From Pelagibacteraceae bacterium (GTDB taxonomy: Bacteria > Pseudomonadota > Alphaproteobacteria > HIMB59): a stretch of DNA of 49,421 bases. The stretch lies in contig VTPN01000007.1 of assembly GCA_008638215.1 (NCBI GenBank), positions 1-49,421 on the forward strand, in the 5' to 3' direction. Below, one piece after another: positions 16,541 to 24,389 of this stretch. The number at the start of each line of letters is the position of its first letter. The first letter of the stretch is position 1. Under the pieces are notes generated by a model. It did not search any database. It was not told the DNA's origin and saw only the letters and a list, made by a program, of their open reading frames with translations. The position numbers and the translations under genes are program-made.

Positions 16541-17431
16541 ATGGAAATTATCCCTTTTGATAAAAGAATAGGTTTTATTTGGTATAACGGAGAGTTTGTC
16601 GAATGGCAAAATGCAACTACTCACGTTTTAAACCATGGTCTACATTATGGCAGTTGTGTATTTGAGGGTGTTAGGGTTTATGGTGAGAAAATCTATAAAC
16701 TCGAAGAACATACTGATCGTCTATTCCATTCGGCAAAAAGAATGGGAATGAATATCCCGTTTACTAAAGAGGAATTAAACCAAGCCCAAGAAGACACAAT
16801 CAGAAAAATGAATATAAAATATGGCTATATTCGCCCAGTTGTGTGGAGAGGTAGCGAAATGATGGCTGTATCGGCTCAAAAGAATAAGATTAATGTAGCT
16901 ATTGCTACTTGGGAATGGCCTAGTTATTTTTCTAAAGAAGATCGATTAAAAGGAATTTCTTTACAATCCGCTATTTGGAAAAGACCTGCTCCTGACACAA
17001 TACCCACAGATGCAAAAGCTGCCGGACTTTATATGATTTGTACTTTAAGTAAACATGAAGCAGAAAAAAATGGCTATACAGATGCGTTAATGTTGGATTA
17101 CAAAGGTAGAGTTGCTGAGTCAACTGGATCAAATATTTTTTTTGTTATGGGTGGTGAAATTCACACCCCGGTACCAGATTGCTTTTTAAATGGAATTACT
17201 CGCCAAACAGTTATTGACATAGCTAGGCGGCAAGGAATTAAGGTAGTCGAAAGAGAAATTTATCCTGATGAAATTAAAAATGCTGATGAGATTTTCTTAA
17301 CTGGTTCTGCAGTTGAGGTAACCCCAGTTGGTAAAATTAATGATCAAATTTTTAAAGTTGGAGATCTTACAAGTAAAATTCTAAATTTATATATGAGAGA
17401 AGTCGACCCTAACTATCAAGAAGCTAATTAA
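16541..17431 (+). CDS. ilvE: Branched-chain amino-acid aminotransferase
   Basis: PLP fold-type IV transaminase for the last step of Leu/Ile/Val synthesis. Family N-terminus FDKRIGFIWYNGEFVEWQ is followed by HVLNHGLHYGSCVFEGVR. Tyr/Arg substrate residues and the later E-S-T-GSNIFFV segment are present, as is SAVEVTPV. I take ATG 16541 (296 aa), because family proteins begin just before the FD-R-GFIW segment. The longer frame from TTG 16502 would add 13 residues antisense to the promoter gap. It is divergent from the MarR gene and converges with moaE, overlapping it by 8 bases. Confidence 0.95.
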   Translation: MEIIPFDKRIGFIWYNGEFVEWQNATTHVLNHGLHYGSCVFEGVRVYGEKIYKLEEHTDRLFHSAKRMGMNIPFTKEELNQAQEDTIRKMNIKYGYIRPVVWRGSEMMAVSAQKNKINVAIATWEWPSYFSKEDRLKGISLQSAIWKRPAPDTIPTDAKAAGLYMICTLSKHEAEKNGYTDALMLDYKGRVAESTGSNIFFVMGGEIHTPVPDCFLNGITRQTVIDIARRQGIKVVEREIYPDEIKNADEIFLTGSAVEVTPVGKINDQIFKVGDLTSKILNLYMREVDPNYQEAN

Positions 17432-17873
17432 TCACTTCATTCCAAGTTAAGTATTTATCCATATCCTTTTTTTTCTGCTCTACTGGTTTTTTTTCATTTT
17501 CTTTAGTATTAAACTTCCAGAGAGCTACATTCGCTTTTAAGGCATCAATAATATATTCACATGCTTGAATACAATCTGATCTATGGGGAGAAGCCGCTAT
17601 AACCAGAACAATTTTATCTGAAATTTGAAGATCTCCAATCCTATGAATGATTACACAATCATTTAGTTTCCATTTTTTTATGGAGCGTTCTCTAATCTTA
17701 TTTAATTGTTGAATAGCTAGCTCTTCATAGCATTCTAAAAAAATACCATCAATATTAACGTCCATATCCTGTCTTACAGTTCCTAAAAAAAAACTATATG
17801 CACCGTTTCTTTTTGAATGAATTTTTTTGAATTCTTCCTCAAGATTAAAATCTTCTTTGGTAATTGTAATCAT
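17424..17873 (-). CDS. moaE: Molybdopterin synthase catalytic subunit
   Basis: MoaE joins thiocarboxylated MoaD to convert cyclic pyranopterin monophosphate into molybdopterin. The family FFLGTVRQD segment, ECYEELA, HRIGDLQISDKIVLVIAASPHR and the C-terminal lysine in LWKFN are visible. The length of 149 aa is normal. It abuts moaD (the two share one base) in a uvrC-pgsA-moaD-moaE run known from alphaproteobacteria. No other moa or mob gene is in the window, so the rest of the pathway is elsewhere. Confidence 0.95.
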   Translation of the reverse strand: MITITKEDFNLEEEFKKIHSKRNGAYSFFLGTVRQDMDVNIDGIFLECYEELAIQQLNKIRERSIKKWKLNDCVIIHRIGDLQISDKIVLVIAASPHRSDCIQACEYIIDALKANVALWKFNTKENEKKPVEQKKKDMDKYLTWNEVIN

Positions 17874-18127
17874 TATCCTCCAGTGACTGGAGGCAGCAAA
17901 GCAATTTCATCTCCATCATTAATTAGGATATTTTCATCAGCAATTTCCTTCAAATTTAGAAAAAACTTAACACTACTGTCTTTGAAAATTTCATCATAGA
18001 AAGAATTCTTATTGATTAATTCCTTTTTAAGTTTTGAAAATGTAATTATGTCAGGAAATTCAAAGTGATCATGACTTTTTTGAATTTTTACTCTTACCCA
18101 AGAGAAGTATTTAACCGTAATTTTCAA
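17873..18127 (-). CDS. moaD: Molybdopterin synthase sulfur-carrier subunit
   Basis: 84-residue ubiquitin-fold carrier whose C-terminal glycine is thiocarboxylated. It ends LLPPVTGG, with the diagnostic Gly-Gly tail. The preceding INDGDEIALLPP is the family strand that docks into MoaE. The length is normal. ATG 18127 overlaps the pgsA stop by 4 bases, and the stop overlaps the moaE start, so all are coupled. Confidence 0.95.
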   Translation of the reverse strand: MKITVKYFSWVRVKIQKSHDHFEFPDIITFSKLKKELINKNSFYDEIFKDSSVKFFLNLKEIADENILINDGDEIALLPPVTGG

Positions 18128-18678
18128 ATATGTTTCATGCCTTTGATCATGTAATTATAACCAGATAGAAGTGTAATAATGGCCGCAATCCATAAAGTAA
18201 TTAAACCTAAATTCCAGAGTAAATCATTTAATTCAAATCCGAGACTAATAATTAAAATTGATAAACTAACCATTTGAAAAGTTGTCTTATACTTAGCTAG
18301 TTTACTTACAGGCATATCTGTATTCAATTTTGCTAAAAACTCTCTTAGGCCAGAGATAGCAATCTCTCTAAGTAAAATAATAATAGCTGGTACAACATGT
18401 ATATTTGAAATCACGCCTGTATCAACTAGGACAATAATTACCGATGCAATTAAAAGCTTATCTGCAATTGGATCTAAAAGTGTCCCTAGTTTTGATGACT
18501 GATTTAATGTTCTGGCCAAATACCCATCAAAATAATCTGAAACAGAAGATATAATAAATAAAAACCCTGCAATTAATACAATATTTGGATTTTCTGAAAA
18601 CAGTAGGTATAGAATAATGGGTATCAGAAAAATTCTAATAAAAGTAATAATGTTTGGTATGGTATATATCTTATTCAT
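18124..18678 (-). CDS. pgsA: CDP-diacylglycerol-glycerol-3-phosphate 3-phosphatidyltransferase
   Basis: Inner-membrane enzyme for the committed step of phosphatidylglycerol synthesis, which also feeds Lgt. The CDP-alcohol phosphotransferase signature appears as SDYFDGYLARTLNQSSKLG followed by LDPIADK, with the metal-binding aspartates. Four to six hydrophobic helices span 184 aa, the usual length. N-terminal IYTIPNIITFIRI matches the family start. It overlaps uvrC by 8 bases and moaD by 4. Confidence 0.95.
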   Translation of the reverse strand: MNKIYTIPNIITFIRIFLIPIILYLLFSENPNIVLIAGFLFIISSVSDYFDGYLARTLNQSSKLGTLLDPIADKLLIASVIIVLVDTGVISNIHVVPAIIILLREIAISGLREFLAKLNTDMPVSKLAKYKTTFQMVSLSILIISLGFELNDLLWNLGLITLWIAAIITLLSGYNYMIKGMKHI

Positions 18679-20473
18679 TAACTTTATCTAATATATCCTT
18701 AATATTTTTTGAATTTAAACCTTTTATTTGTCTCAATTCCTCCTTGGATGCTTGCTTGAGATTTTGTATATTCCCAAAAAAATTGATCACTCGCATTTTT
18801 TTAATTTTTCCAATTCCACTAATACCATCAAGGAAACTTGTTTTCATGGAGTCAGACATTCTCTTTAAACTATTTTTTTTAGATAGATTATGAGCTTTAT
18901 CTCGCATTTTTTGAATAAAACCCTCAATTTGAGGATTTTCTTTTAAAGACAAATTTTTTTGTTGAAGTGTATGATATCGATCAAAACGAAAATCTCTTTT
19001 ATGGCCTTTGGTAACCCCTAAAAGTAAAATATCCTCTGTTATTCCATTTTTCTTCAGAATTTCTTGGCAGATTTTTAGGTAAGGAACACCCCCATCAATA
19101 ATAATTATGTCTGGCAAGATTTTATCATCCTTGGAGAATCGGGAATCAAAAACCCTTCTCATTAAATCCGCATCACCAAATTTTTTCAAATCGAAATCTT
19201 TGAATTTATAAGTTCTAGAATCTCTTATGCTGAAACCATCTGAGTTAAAGACAACATAGGAGGCCACTGCATAATTATTACCATAAAAGCTATTATCATA
19301 AGCTTCAATTCTTTCAATTGGGGTTTGTAGTTGAAATCGATTTCTAACCAAATCTAATATTTCATTATTTGTGTTATATTTTTGTTTTTGAATCAGTACC
19401 TCCTTGTCGTTCTTTTTCTTAGTAAGATTAGAAATTTGTCTTATTCCAGGGATTGAGTTATTTTTTAAAAATATATCTATTTGATAATTATCTTTCATAA
19501 TTGATTTTAGTTGGTCATATCCATTAATTTTTTTTGATAAAATAATTTTTTTTGGACGAAAACTTTTAATATAAAACTGTATTAATAGAGAAGAGATATC
19601 TAAATCTTCCTCAATTTTTTCAGAAAAATATATTAAGTTTCCACCTAAATAGCGACCATATCTTACAAATCCAATAAAAATAGATAGATTGTCTTTACTA
19701 TTAATATGAATATAGTCATAGTTTGTATCTTGACTGCTAATTTTAATCTCTTCCCTTATGATATAATTTAAAGATTGAAGACTATCTCTCAATTCAGCAG
19801 CCTTTTCATAATTTTGATTTTCACTAAAATCTAACATTTGTTTTTCTAACTTATTAAAAATACTTTTTTGATTTCCTTGAAAAAATTTTAACGTGTCATT
19901 AACTTGCATTTCATATTCTTCTTCTGATACTTTATTAACACATGGTGCAGAGCATTGTTTAAGGTCAAACAGTAAACAAGGGCGCTTTCTATTTCTAAAT
20001 TCAAGGTCCGTGCAACTTCTTAATCTGAATGATTTCTGCAGTATTTTTATTACTTTATCGGTCTTGAGTGCAGAAGTGAAGGGTCCAAAAACCCTATCAT
20101 CCTTATGGAAATCATTTCTAAAACGAGTTAATCTTGGAAACTGATCATTGGTGATTTTGATTAATGGAAAACTTTTATCATCTTTGAGTCTAATATTATA
20201 CCTGGGTGAAAATTTTTTAATTAGTAAGGCCTCTAATAAAAGTGCGTTTCTCTCAGACTCAGTTAATTCAAAGTCAATATTGACGGTTTGAGAAACCATT
20301 TTTTGAAGTCTTCTTGGAAGCTTTGGTAAATTCCCGTAATTAGAAAGCCTTCTTCTAATATTGATGGCTTTTCCAATGTAAATAGGCAAATCCTTTTTGT
20401 TTTTAAATAGATATACACCAGAACTTTGGGGCGCCTCTTTTATTCTTTTTTTTAGAATTTCGAGGCCGATCAT
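18671..20473 (-). CDS. uvrC: Excinuclease ABC subunit C
   Basis: Dual-incision nuclease of nucleotide excision repair. The N-terminal GIY-YIG domain makes the 3' cut (SSGVYLF about 17-23, IYIGKAINIRRR 31-42). The UVR motif NYEKAAELRDSL (about 218-229) binds UvrB. The RNase-H-like domain makes the 5' cut (IEAYDNSFYGN and IIIDGG). A C-terminal helix-hairpin-helix pair (GISGIGKIKK, then IKGLNSKNI) binds DNA. The length of 600 aa is normal. It heads the uvrC-pgsA-moaDE operon and is divergent from speD. uvrB is also in this window. Confidence 0.97.
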   Translation of the reverse strand: MIGLEILKKRIKEAPQSSGVYLFKNKKDLPIYIGKAINIRRRLSNYGNLPKLPRRLQKMVSQTVNIDFELTESERNALLLEALLIKKFSPRYNIRLKDDKSFPLIKITNDQFPRLTRFRNDFHKDDRVFGPFTSALKTDKVIKILQKSFRLRSCTDLEFRNRKRPCLLFDLKQCSAPCVNKVSEEEYEMQVNDTLKFFQGNQKSIFNKLEKQMLDFSENQNYEKAAELRDSLQSLNYIIREEIKISSQDTNYDYIHINSKDNLSIFIGFVRYGRYLGGNLIYFSEKIEEDLDISSLLIQFYIKSFRPKKIILSKKINGYDQLKSIMKDNYQIDIFLKNNSIPGIRQISNLTKKKNDKEVLIQKQKYNTNNEILDLVRNRFQLQTPIERIEAYDNSFYGNNYAVASYVVFNSDGFSIRDSRTYKFKDFDLKKFGDADLMRRVFDSRFSKDDKILPDIIIIDGGVPYLKICQEILKKNGITEDILLLGVTKGHKRDFRFDRYHTLQQKNLSLKENPQIEGFIQKMRDKAHNLSKKNSLKRMSDSMKTSFLDGISGIGKIKKMRVINFFGNIQNLKQASKEELRQIKGLNSKNIKDILDKVNE

Positions 20474-20568
20474 TTGTTTATTTTACATATATTATATAAA
20501 TCGCATAAAAAATATTAGTGAATTTTCTTATAAACTAAATATATTTTAAATTGTTGATACCAGATAGC

Positions 20569-20633
20569 TATTCTCTGTAACGAATACACAGGTGTCGGTA
20601 TTCCCTGTGATGAATACCTCTATGATACGAGGT
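20569..20633 (+). promoter_or_regulatory. Structured 5' leader of speD: candidate translational riboregulator
   Basis: Four elements are seen directly. (1) Two copies of an 18-mer, ATTCTCTGTAACGAATAC (20570-20587) and ATTCCCTGTGATGAATAC (20600-20617), 15/18 identical and 30 bases apart. (2) A 7-bp hairpin GGTATTC/GAATACC (20597-20603, 20612-20618). (3) CACAGG (20587-20592), which can pair with CCTGTG (20604-20609) in that hairpin's loop, a pseudoknot order, although the 2-base linker makes full co-formation sterically doubtful. (4) A 5-bp hairpin ACCTC/GAGGT (20616-20620, 20629-20633) that hides the Shine-Dalgarno GAGG (20629-20632), 5 bases before ATG, and shares 20616-20618 with hairpin 2, so the two exclude each other. 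This suits translational switching; the ligand is unknown. The rest of the gap (20474-20568) is A+T-rich with no clear motif. Confidence 0.55.
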
Positions 20634-20637
20634 TAAA

Positions 20638-21018
20638 ATGACACAAAAACATAAACACTTGATTGTTAGAGCAGATATTGGATGGACTCCAAATGAGGAA
20701 GATTTAAATAAAATTTCTGATTGGATAAGATCCTTGATTAGAAAAATAGAAATGAAGTTATTAGCCGGACCTTATACTACTTATGTTAATGAAAAGGGTA
20801 ATAAAGGTATGACTTCAGTTGCGATTATTGAAACTAGCCATATTGCACTTCATATTTGGGATGAAACAAATCCAGGATTGATGCAGTTAGATGTCTATTC
20901 ATGTGCAGATTTTGCTCCTCAGGATGTTTTTGATCAAATAGAAAAAATGTTCGATACTAAAAAAATCGAATATAAGTTTCTTGATCGAGAAAAAGAATTA
21001 GTGGAGGTTAAAATTTGA
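20638..21018 (+). CDS. speD: S-adenosylmethionine decarboxylase family proenzyme (pyruvoyl-dependent)
   Basis: Small self-cleaving decarboxylase. Canonical members make decarboxylated SAM for spermidine synthesis. The 126-aa length and KHLIV start fit the bacterial class. The processing region reads IETSHIALHIWDE: Ser67 (future pyruvoyl) and His68 are kept, with His72 further on, but the residue before Ser67 is Thr66, whereas the family usually has Glu-Ser-His. LDVYSCA (85-90) supplies the catalytic Cys89. Start ATG 20638 follows GAGG, which lies inside a hairpin. No speE is adjacent; ald follows 2 bases after the stop. Some SpeD homologs are reported to have become ornithine or arginine decarboxylases, so the substrate should be considered open. 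Confidence 0.82.
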   Translation: MTQKHKHLIVRADIGWTPNEEDLNKISDWIRSLIRKIEMKLLAGPYTTYVNEKGNKGMTSVAIIETSHIALHIWDETNPGLMQLDVYSCADFAPQDVFDQIEKMFDTKKIEYKFLDREKELVEVKI

Positions 21019-21020
21019 TT

Positions 21021-22130
21021 ATGAAAATTGGTATTCCAAAAGAAATTAAAAATAATGAATACAGAGTTGGCTTAACTCCCCAGAGCGCCCAGGTGCTAAC
21101 TAATCAAAATCATGAAGTTCATATTGAAAACAATGCTGGTCTGGGCTCAGGTTTTACAAATGAAGACTACTTAAATGCGGGTGCAAGAATTATTGAAAAT
21201 TCTCAGGATATATTTTCAAATTGTGAATTAATCATTAAAGTAAAAGAACCGCAGCCTATTGAGACTCAGCAACTTCGGCCAAATCAAATACTTTTTACTT
21301 ATTTACATTTAGCTTCTTCACTTCAATTAACTCAAGAATTAGTTAATAGCAAATGTATTGCCATCGCTTATGAAACTATAACCAGTGATACGCAAGGTCT
21401 TCCATTGCTAACCCCAATGAGTGAGGTTGCGGGAAGACTGTCTATTCAAGCCGGTGCTCGATGTCTTGAAAAAAATCAAGGAGGTTTGGGTGTATTATTA
21501 AGTGGCTCAAGTTATAGTAATCCGGCTGAAACATTAATAATTGGTGGGGGTGTTGTTGGTTATAATGCTGCCCTGATTGCAAATGGAATGCAGTCTAAAA
21601 TTACAATTTTAGAAAAATCTGAAAAAAGAATTGAGTTTTTAAAAAAAGAGTTTCCGAAAGCGGAGATACTCAATATTGATAGTATTCAATTAGAAACAAT
21701 AATTGCAAAATTTGATTTGATTATAGGGGCCGTACTTATACCTGGTTCTCAAGCACCTAAAGTTTTACAAAAAAAACATCTAAGATTGATGAAACCAGGC
21801 TCCGTTGTAGTGGATGTTGCGATTGATCAAGGAGGATGTTTTGAAACTAGTAAACCCACCACTCATGAAAATCCAACTTATGTGGTCGATAATGTTGTTC
21901 ATTATTGTGTTGCTAATATGCCTGGGGCTGTTCCAAAGACTTCTACAATTTCCCTTAATACAGCCACCTTGCCTTATATTGAGGCCATTGCAAATAATGG
22001 TTTATCTAATTTTCTAAATAGTTCTGAACATCACCTTAATGGCTTAAACACATTTAAGGGCCATTTAACATATAGACCGGTTGCAGAATTATTTGACATT
22101 CCCTTTTCTAATCCTAGGGATATTATTTGA
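21021..22130 (+). CDS. ald: Alanine dehydrogenase
   Basis: NAD-dependent interconversion of L-alanine with pyruvate and ammonia. Signature residues are YRVGLTP (14-20), K73 in IIKVKEPQ, H96 in YLHLASS, the Rossmann loop GGGVVG (175-180), VDVAIDQGGC with its ET-PTTH continuation, and NMPGAVPKTST. The length of 369 aa is normal. I choose ATG 21021 (MKIGIPKEIK, matching the family) over an in-frame TTG at 21015. It is 2 bases from speD and overlaps selO by TTGA. Both Ald and pyruvoyl SpeD can touch amino-acid metabolism, but the link is not evident. Confidence 0.95.
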   Translation: MKIGIPKEIKNNEYRVGLTPQSAQVLTNQNHEVHIENNAGLGSGFTNEDYLNAGARIIENSQDIFSNCELIIKVKEPQPIETQQLRPNQILFTYLHLASSLQLTQELVNSKCIAIAYETITSDTQGLPLLTPMSEVAGRLSIQAGARCLEKNQGGLGVLLSGSSYSNPAETLIIGGGVVGYNAALIANGMQSKITILEKSEKRIEFLKKEFPKAEILNIDSIQLETIIAKFDLIIGAVLIPGSQAPKVLQKKHLRLMKPGSVVVDVAIDQGGCFETSKPTTHENPTYVVDNVVHYCVANMPGAVPKTSTISLNTATLPYIEAIANNGLSNFLNSSEHHLNGLNTFKGHLTYRPVAELFDIPFSNPRDII

Positions 22131-23515
22131 TTGAGCTGAGTACATTTAAATTAGTCTCACCGTATGCTTTTCTTGATGATAGTTTTTACGACAAAGTACA
22201 ACCAGCTAAATTTCCAAAATTAATTACTAGATATCGAAATCCCTATTTTGAGGAGTTTAATAATTTAAGTGATGAAGAATGGACCAACCTTTTTGGGAAA
22301 TTTGAAAGCCCTTTACTGCCTGAGGGTAAAAATTTTGCAATGCGCTATCACGGACACCAATTCCAAGTTTATAATCCAGATATTGGAGATGGTAGGGGCT
22401 TTACTATTGCCCAATTTTATAAAAATAATGATCTGCTTGACCTGGGAACCAAAGGTAGCGGTATAACTCCATACTCGAGAAGTGGAGATGGTAGATTGAC
22501 TTTAAAAGGAGGCGTCAGAGAAGTTTTATGCTCAAATTATTTAGATGCTTTAGGTGTCAATACCTCAAAATCAATCTCTTTAGTTGAAACCGGAGAGCAA
22601 TTAAGTAGAAATGACGAACCATCACCTACGCGCTCTTCCTTATTGGTGCGAGTTTCTCATTCCCATTTAAGAATTGGAACATTTCAATATCATGCATTTC
22701 ATCAAGATTTTCAAAGTATAGAATTTTTAATAAGTAGCATTGGAAAATACTATTTCAAATTCAGTGACCAAAATAATATACCTATTAATATTTTTTCTGA
22801 GATTGTTTGCAGATGCGCTCAGTTAGCCGCCTCCTATAACATTTATGGTTTCGTTCACGGCGTTTTAAATACAGATAATATCAATATTACAGGTGAGAGC
22901 TTTGATTACGGCCCTTATAGATTTTTAGAAAAATATGATCCTAATAAAATCGCTGCATATTTTGATCGTTTTGGGCTTTATCGTTTTTCTAAACAAGCCG
23001 ATGCTATTTTTTGGAATGTTCAGCAATTAGCTTCAATTTTTACTAAATTTTTAGACAAAGAACTTTTAGTAAATGAGCTAAAAAAGTTCGTTGATCTCTA
23101 TAATGATGAGGTTTTAAGGCTACTATTTAAAAGACTGATGATTAAGCCACATATAAATCCAAATCATAATACAAGATTCCTTAATCAATTTTATCAAATA
23201 TTAAGCGACCAGGATTTTTTCTATGAAGAGGTTTATTATGATTTAAGAGGTGGAATGCAAAAAATTAAAAATCGAAAAGATTTAAATCAAAAATATCAAA
23301 AATATAATCTAGAGAAAATTTTTCAAAATCATGACTCTATTCAAGAATTAAGTTTGGATAAATTGAATTTAATTCCTTATGAAACTTTATATTATGATGA
23401 AATCGAAAAAATTTGGGATGCCATTGATAAATATGATGACTGGTCATTGTTTAATAATAAAATAGATAGTATAAATAAATTAAAAGAGGCAAATATCATT
23501 AATGGATTGGGATAA
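22127..23515 (+). CDS. selO: Protein adenylyltransferase SelO (YdiU/UPF0061 family)
   Basis: Pseudokinase-fold enzyme that transfers AMP from ATP to Ser/Thr/Tyr of redox proteins. Family landmarks are HGHQF (75-79), GDGR (87-90), LGTKGSGITPYSRSGDGR (106-123, K109 binds phosphates), HGVLNTDN (244-251, catalytic D250) and DYGP (260-263, metal-binding aspartate). 462 aa is slightly below the usual 480-500. The C-terminus shows no selenocysteine or cysteine motif of the type found in many homologs. The start is TTG 22127, sharing bases with the ald stop; no nearer ATG fits. lysR overlaps its end by 14 bases. Confidence 0.93.
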   Translation: MIELSTFKLVSPYAFLDDSFYDKVQPAKFPKLITRYRNPYFEEFNNLSDEEWTNLFGKFESPLLPEGKNFAMRYHGHQFQVYNPDIGDGRGFTIAQFYKNNDLLDLGTKGSGITPYSRSGDGRLTLKGGVREVLCSNYLDALGVNTSKSISLVETGEQLSRNDEPSPTRSSLLVRVSHSHLRIGTFQYHAFHQDFQSIEFLISSIGKYYFKFSDQNNIPINIFSEIVCRCAQLAASYNIYGFVHGVLNTDNINITGESFDYGPYRFLEKYDPNKIAAYFDRFGLYRFSKQADAIFWNVQQLASIFTKFLDKELLVNELKKFVDLYNDEVLRLLFKRLMIKPHINPNHNTRFLNQFYQILSDQDFFYEEVYYDLRGGMQKIKNRKDLNQKYQKYNLEKIFQNHDSIQELSLDKLNLIPYETLYYDEIEKIWDAIDKYDDWSLFNNKIDSINKLKEANIINGLG

Positions 23516-24389
23516 ATTAAAAATATTTCATAATGTGGCTCTGGATTTAAATATTTCAGAGGCTGCACATAAAATGAATATCAGTCATTCATCAATAAGC
23601 AGACAAATAAGCTCTCTAGAGAGGGAGTTGAAAGTTTCTTTATTTAAGCGTCATGCAAGAGGTTTAACTTTAACTGAACAAGGTAAAATATTGTTTAAAA
23701 CAGCGCATGATATTTTTGGAAAAATTGCTTTAACAGAAGCACAGCTCACTGAATCCAAAGAAAAACCGACAGGATCACTTACTATTGCGGCCACTGTTGC
23801 TTTTGGGACAACATGGTTGGCCCCAAGAATAGTAAAATTTTCTAATTCTTATCCAGATATTGATATTTCTATTAGAATTGAAAATAAATATACAGACCTT
23901 GCTCAAGGTGAGGCCGATGTCGCTTTAAGACTGCGGGAGCCCACTCAAGTCGATCTTATAAGATTTCCCTTATATAAATTTCAGTTCAAAATTTATTCAT
24001 CTCCAGAATATATTGAAAAATTTGGCATTCCAAATGATGTTAGTGAATTATCTAAACATAAAATTATTGCCTTTGGGCATGATGTAGAGCCTTCTATTCC
24101 CGATGTTAATTGCATCTTGGATTTAATTCCCAAAAATAAAAAAGTTAAAACTTTGTTTATCTCTAATATGTATGGAGTTATGCGGGCTATTGGGGGAGGG
24201 GCAGGAATTGGGGCGCTGCCTGAGTACATGAAGAGTTCAAAGAATAATTTGGTTCCTATTCTTCCTGATGCCAAAACTCCAAAAGCAGTTATTTATTTTA
24301 CCTACCCGCCTGAGTTGAAGGGATCAAAAAAAATAGAGGCTTTGAGAGATTTTCTTGTTAGGGAAGTAAATAAAGAAAGAAAAGATTAG
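23502..24389 (+). CDS. LysR-family transcriptional regulator
   Basis: 295 residues. The N-terminal winged helix contains NISEAAHKMNISHSSISRQISSLERELKVSLF (about 17-48), the standard LysR helix-turn-helix, followed by a linker helix and a periplasmic-binding-protein-like effector domain (about 90-290, including ADVALRLREP). Similar to the GcvA/AmpR branch by eye. The start lies within selO (14-base overlap), so it is cotranscribed with speD-ald-selO, unlike the usual divergent placement of LysR genes relative to their targets. Effector unknown. Its stop overlaps that of the convergent zinc-finger gene by 4 bases. Confidence 0.92.
   Translation: MDWDKLKIFHNVALDLNISEAAHKMNISHSSISRQISSLERELKVSLFKRHARGLTLTEQGKILFKTAHDIFGKIALTEAQLTESKEKPTGSLTIAATVAFGTTWLAPRIVKFSNSYPDIDISIRIENKYTDLAQGEADVALRLREPTQVDLIRFPLYKFQFKIYSSPEYIEKFGIPNDVSELSKHKIIAFGHDVEPSIPDVNCILDLIPKNKKVKTLFISNMYGVMRAIGGGAGIGALPEYMKSSKNNLVPILPDAKTPKAVIYFTYPPELKGSKKIEALRDFLVREVNKERKD

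Noticed and set aside
20587-20618. Full SAM-II or SAM-V riboswitch call
   Set aside because: Only the compact pairing order and a short GTGAT-type stretch are reminiscent; the loop lengths and the 2-base linker do not fit those families by eye, so I report a candidate structure and not a named riboswitch.
22127-23515. Selenocysteine in SelO
   Set aside because: No in-frame TGA or C-terminal Cys motif of the usual kind appears; the frame ends normally.
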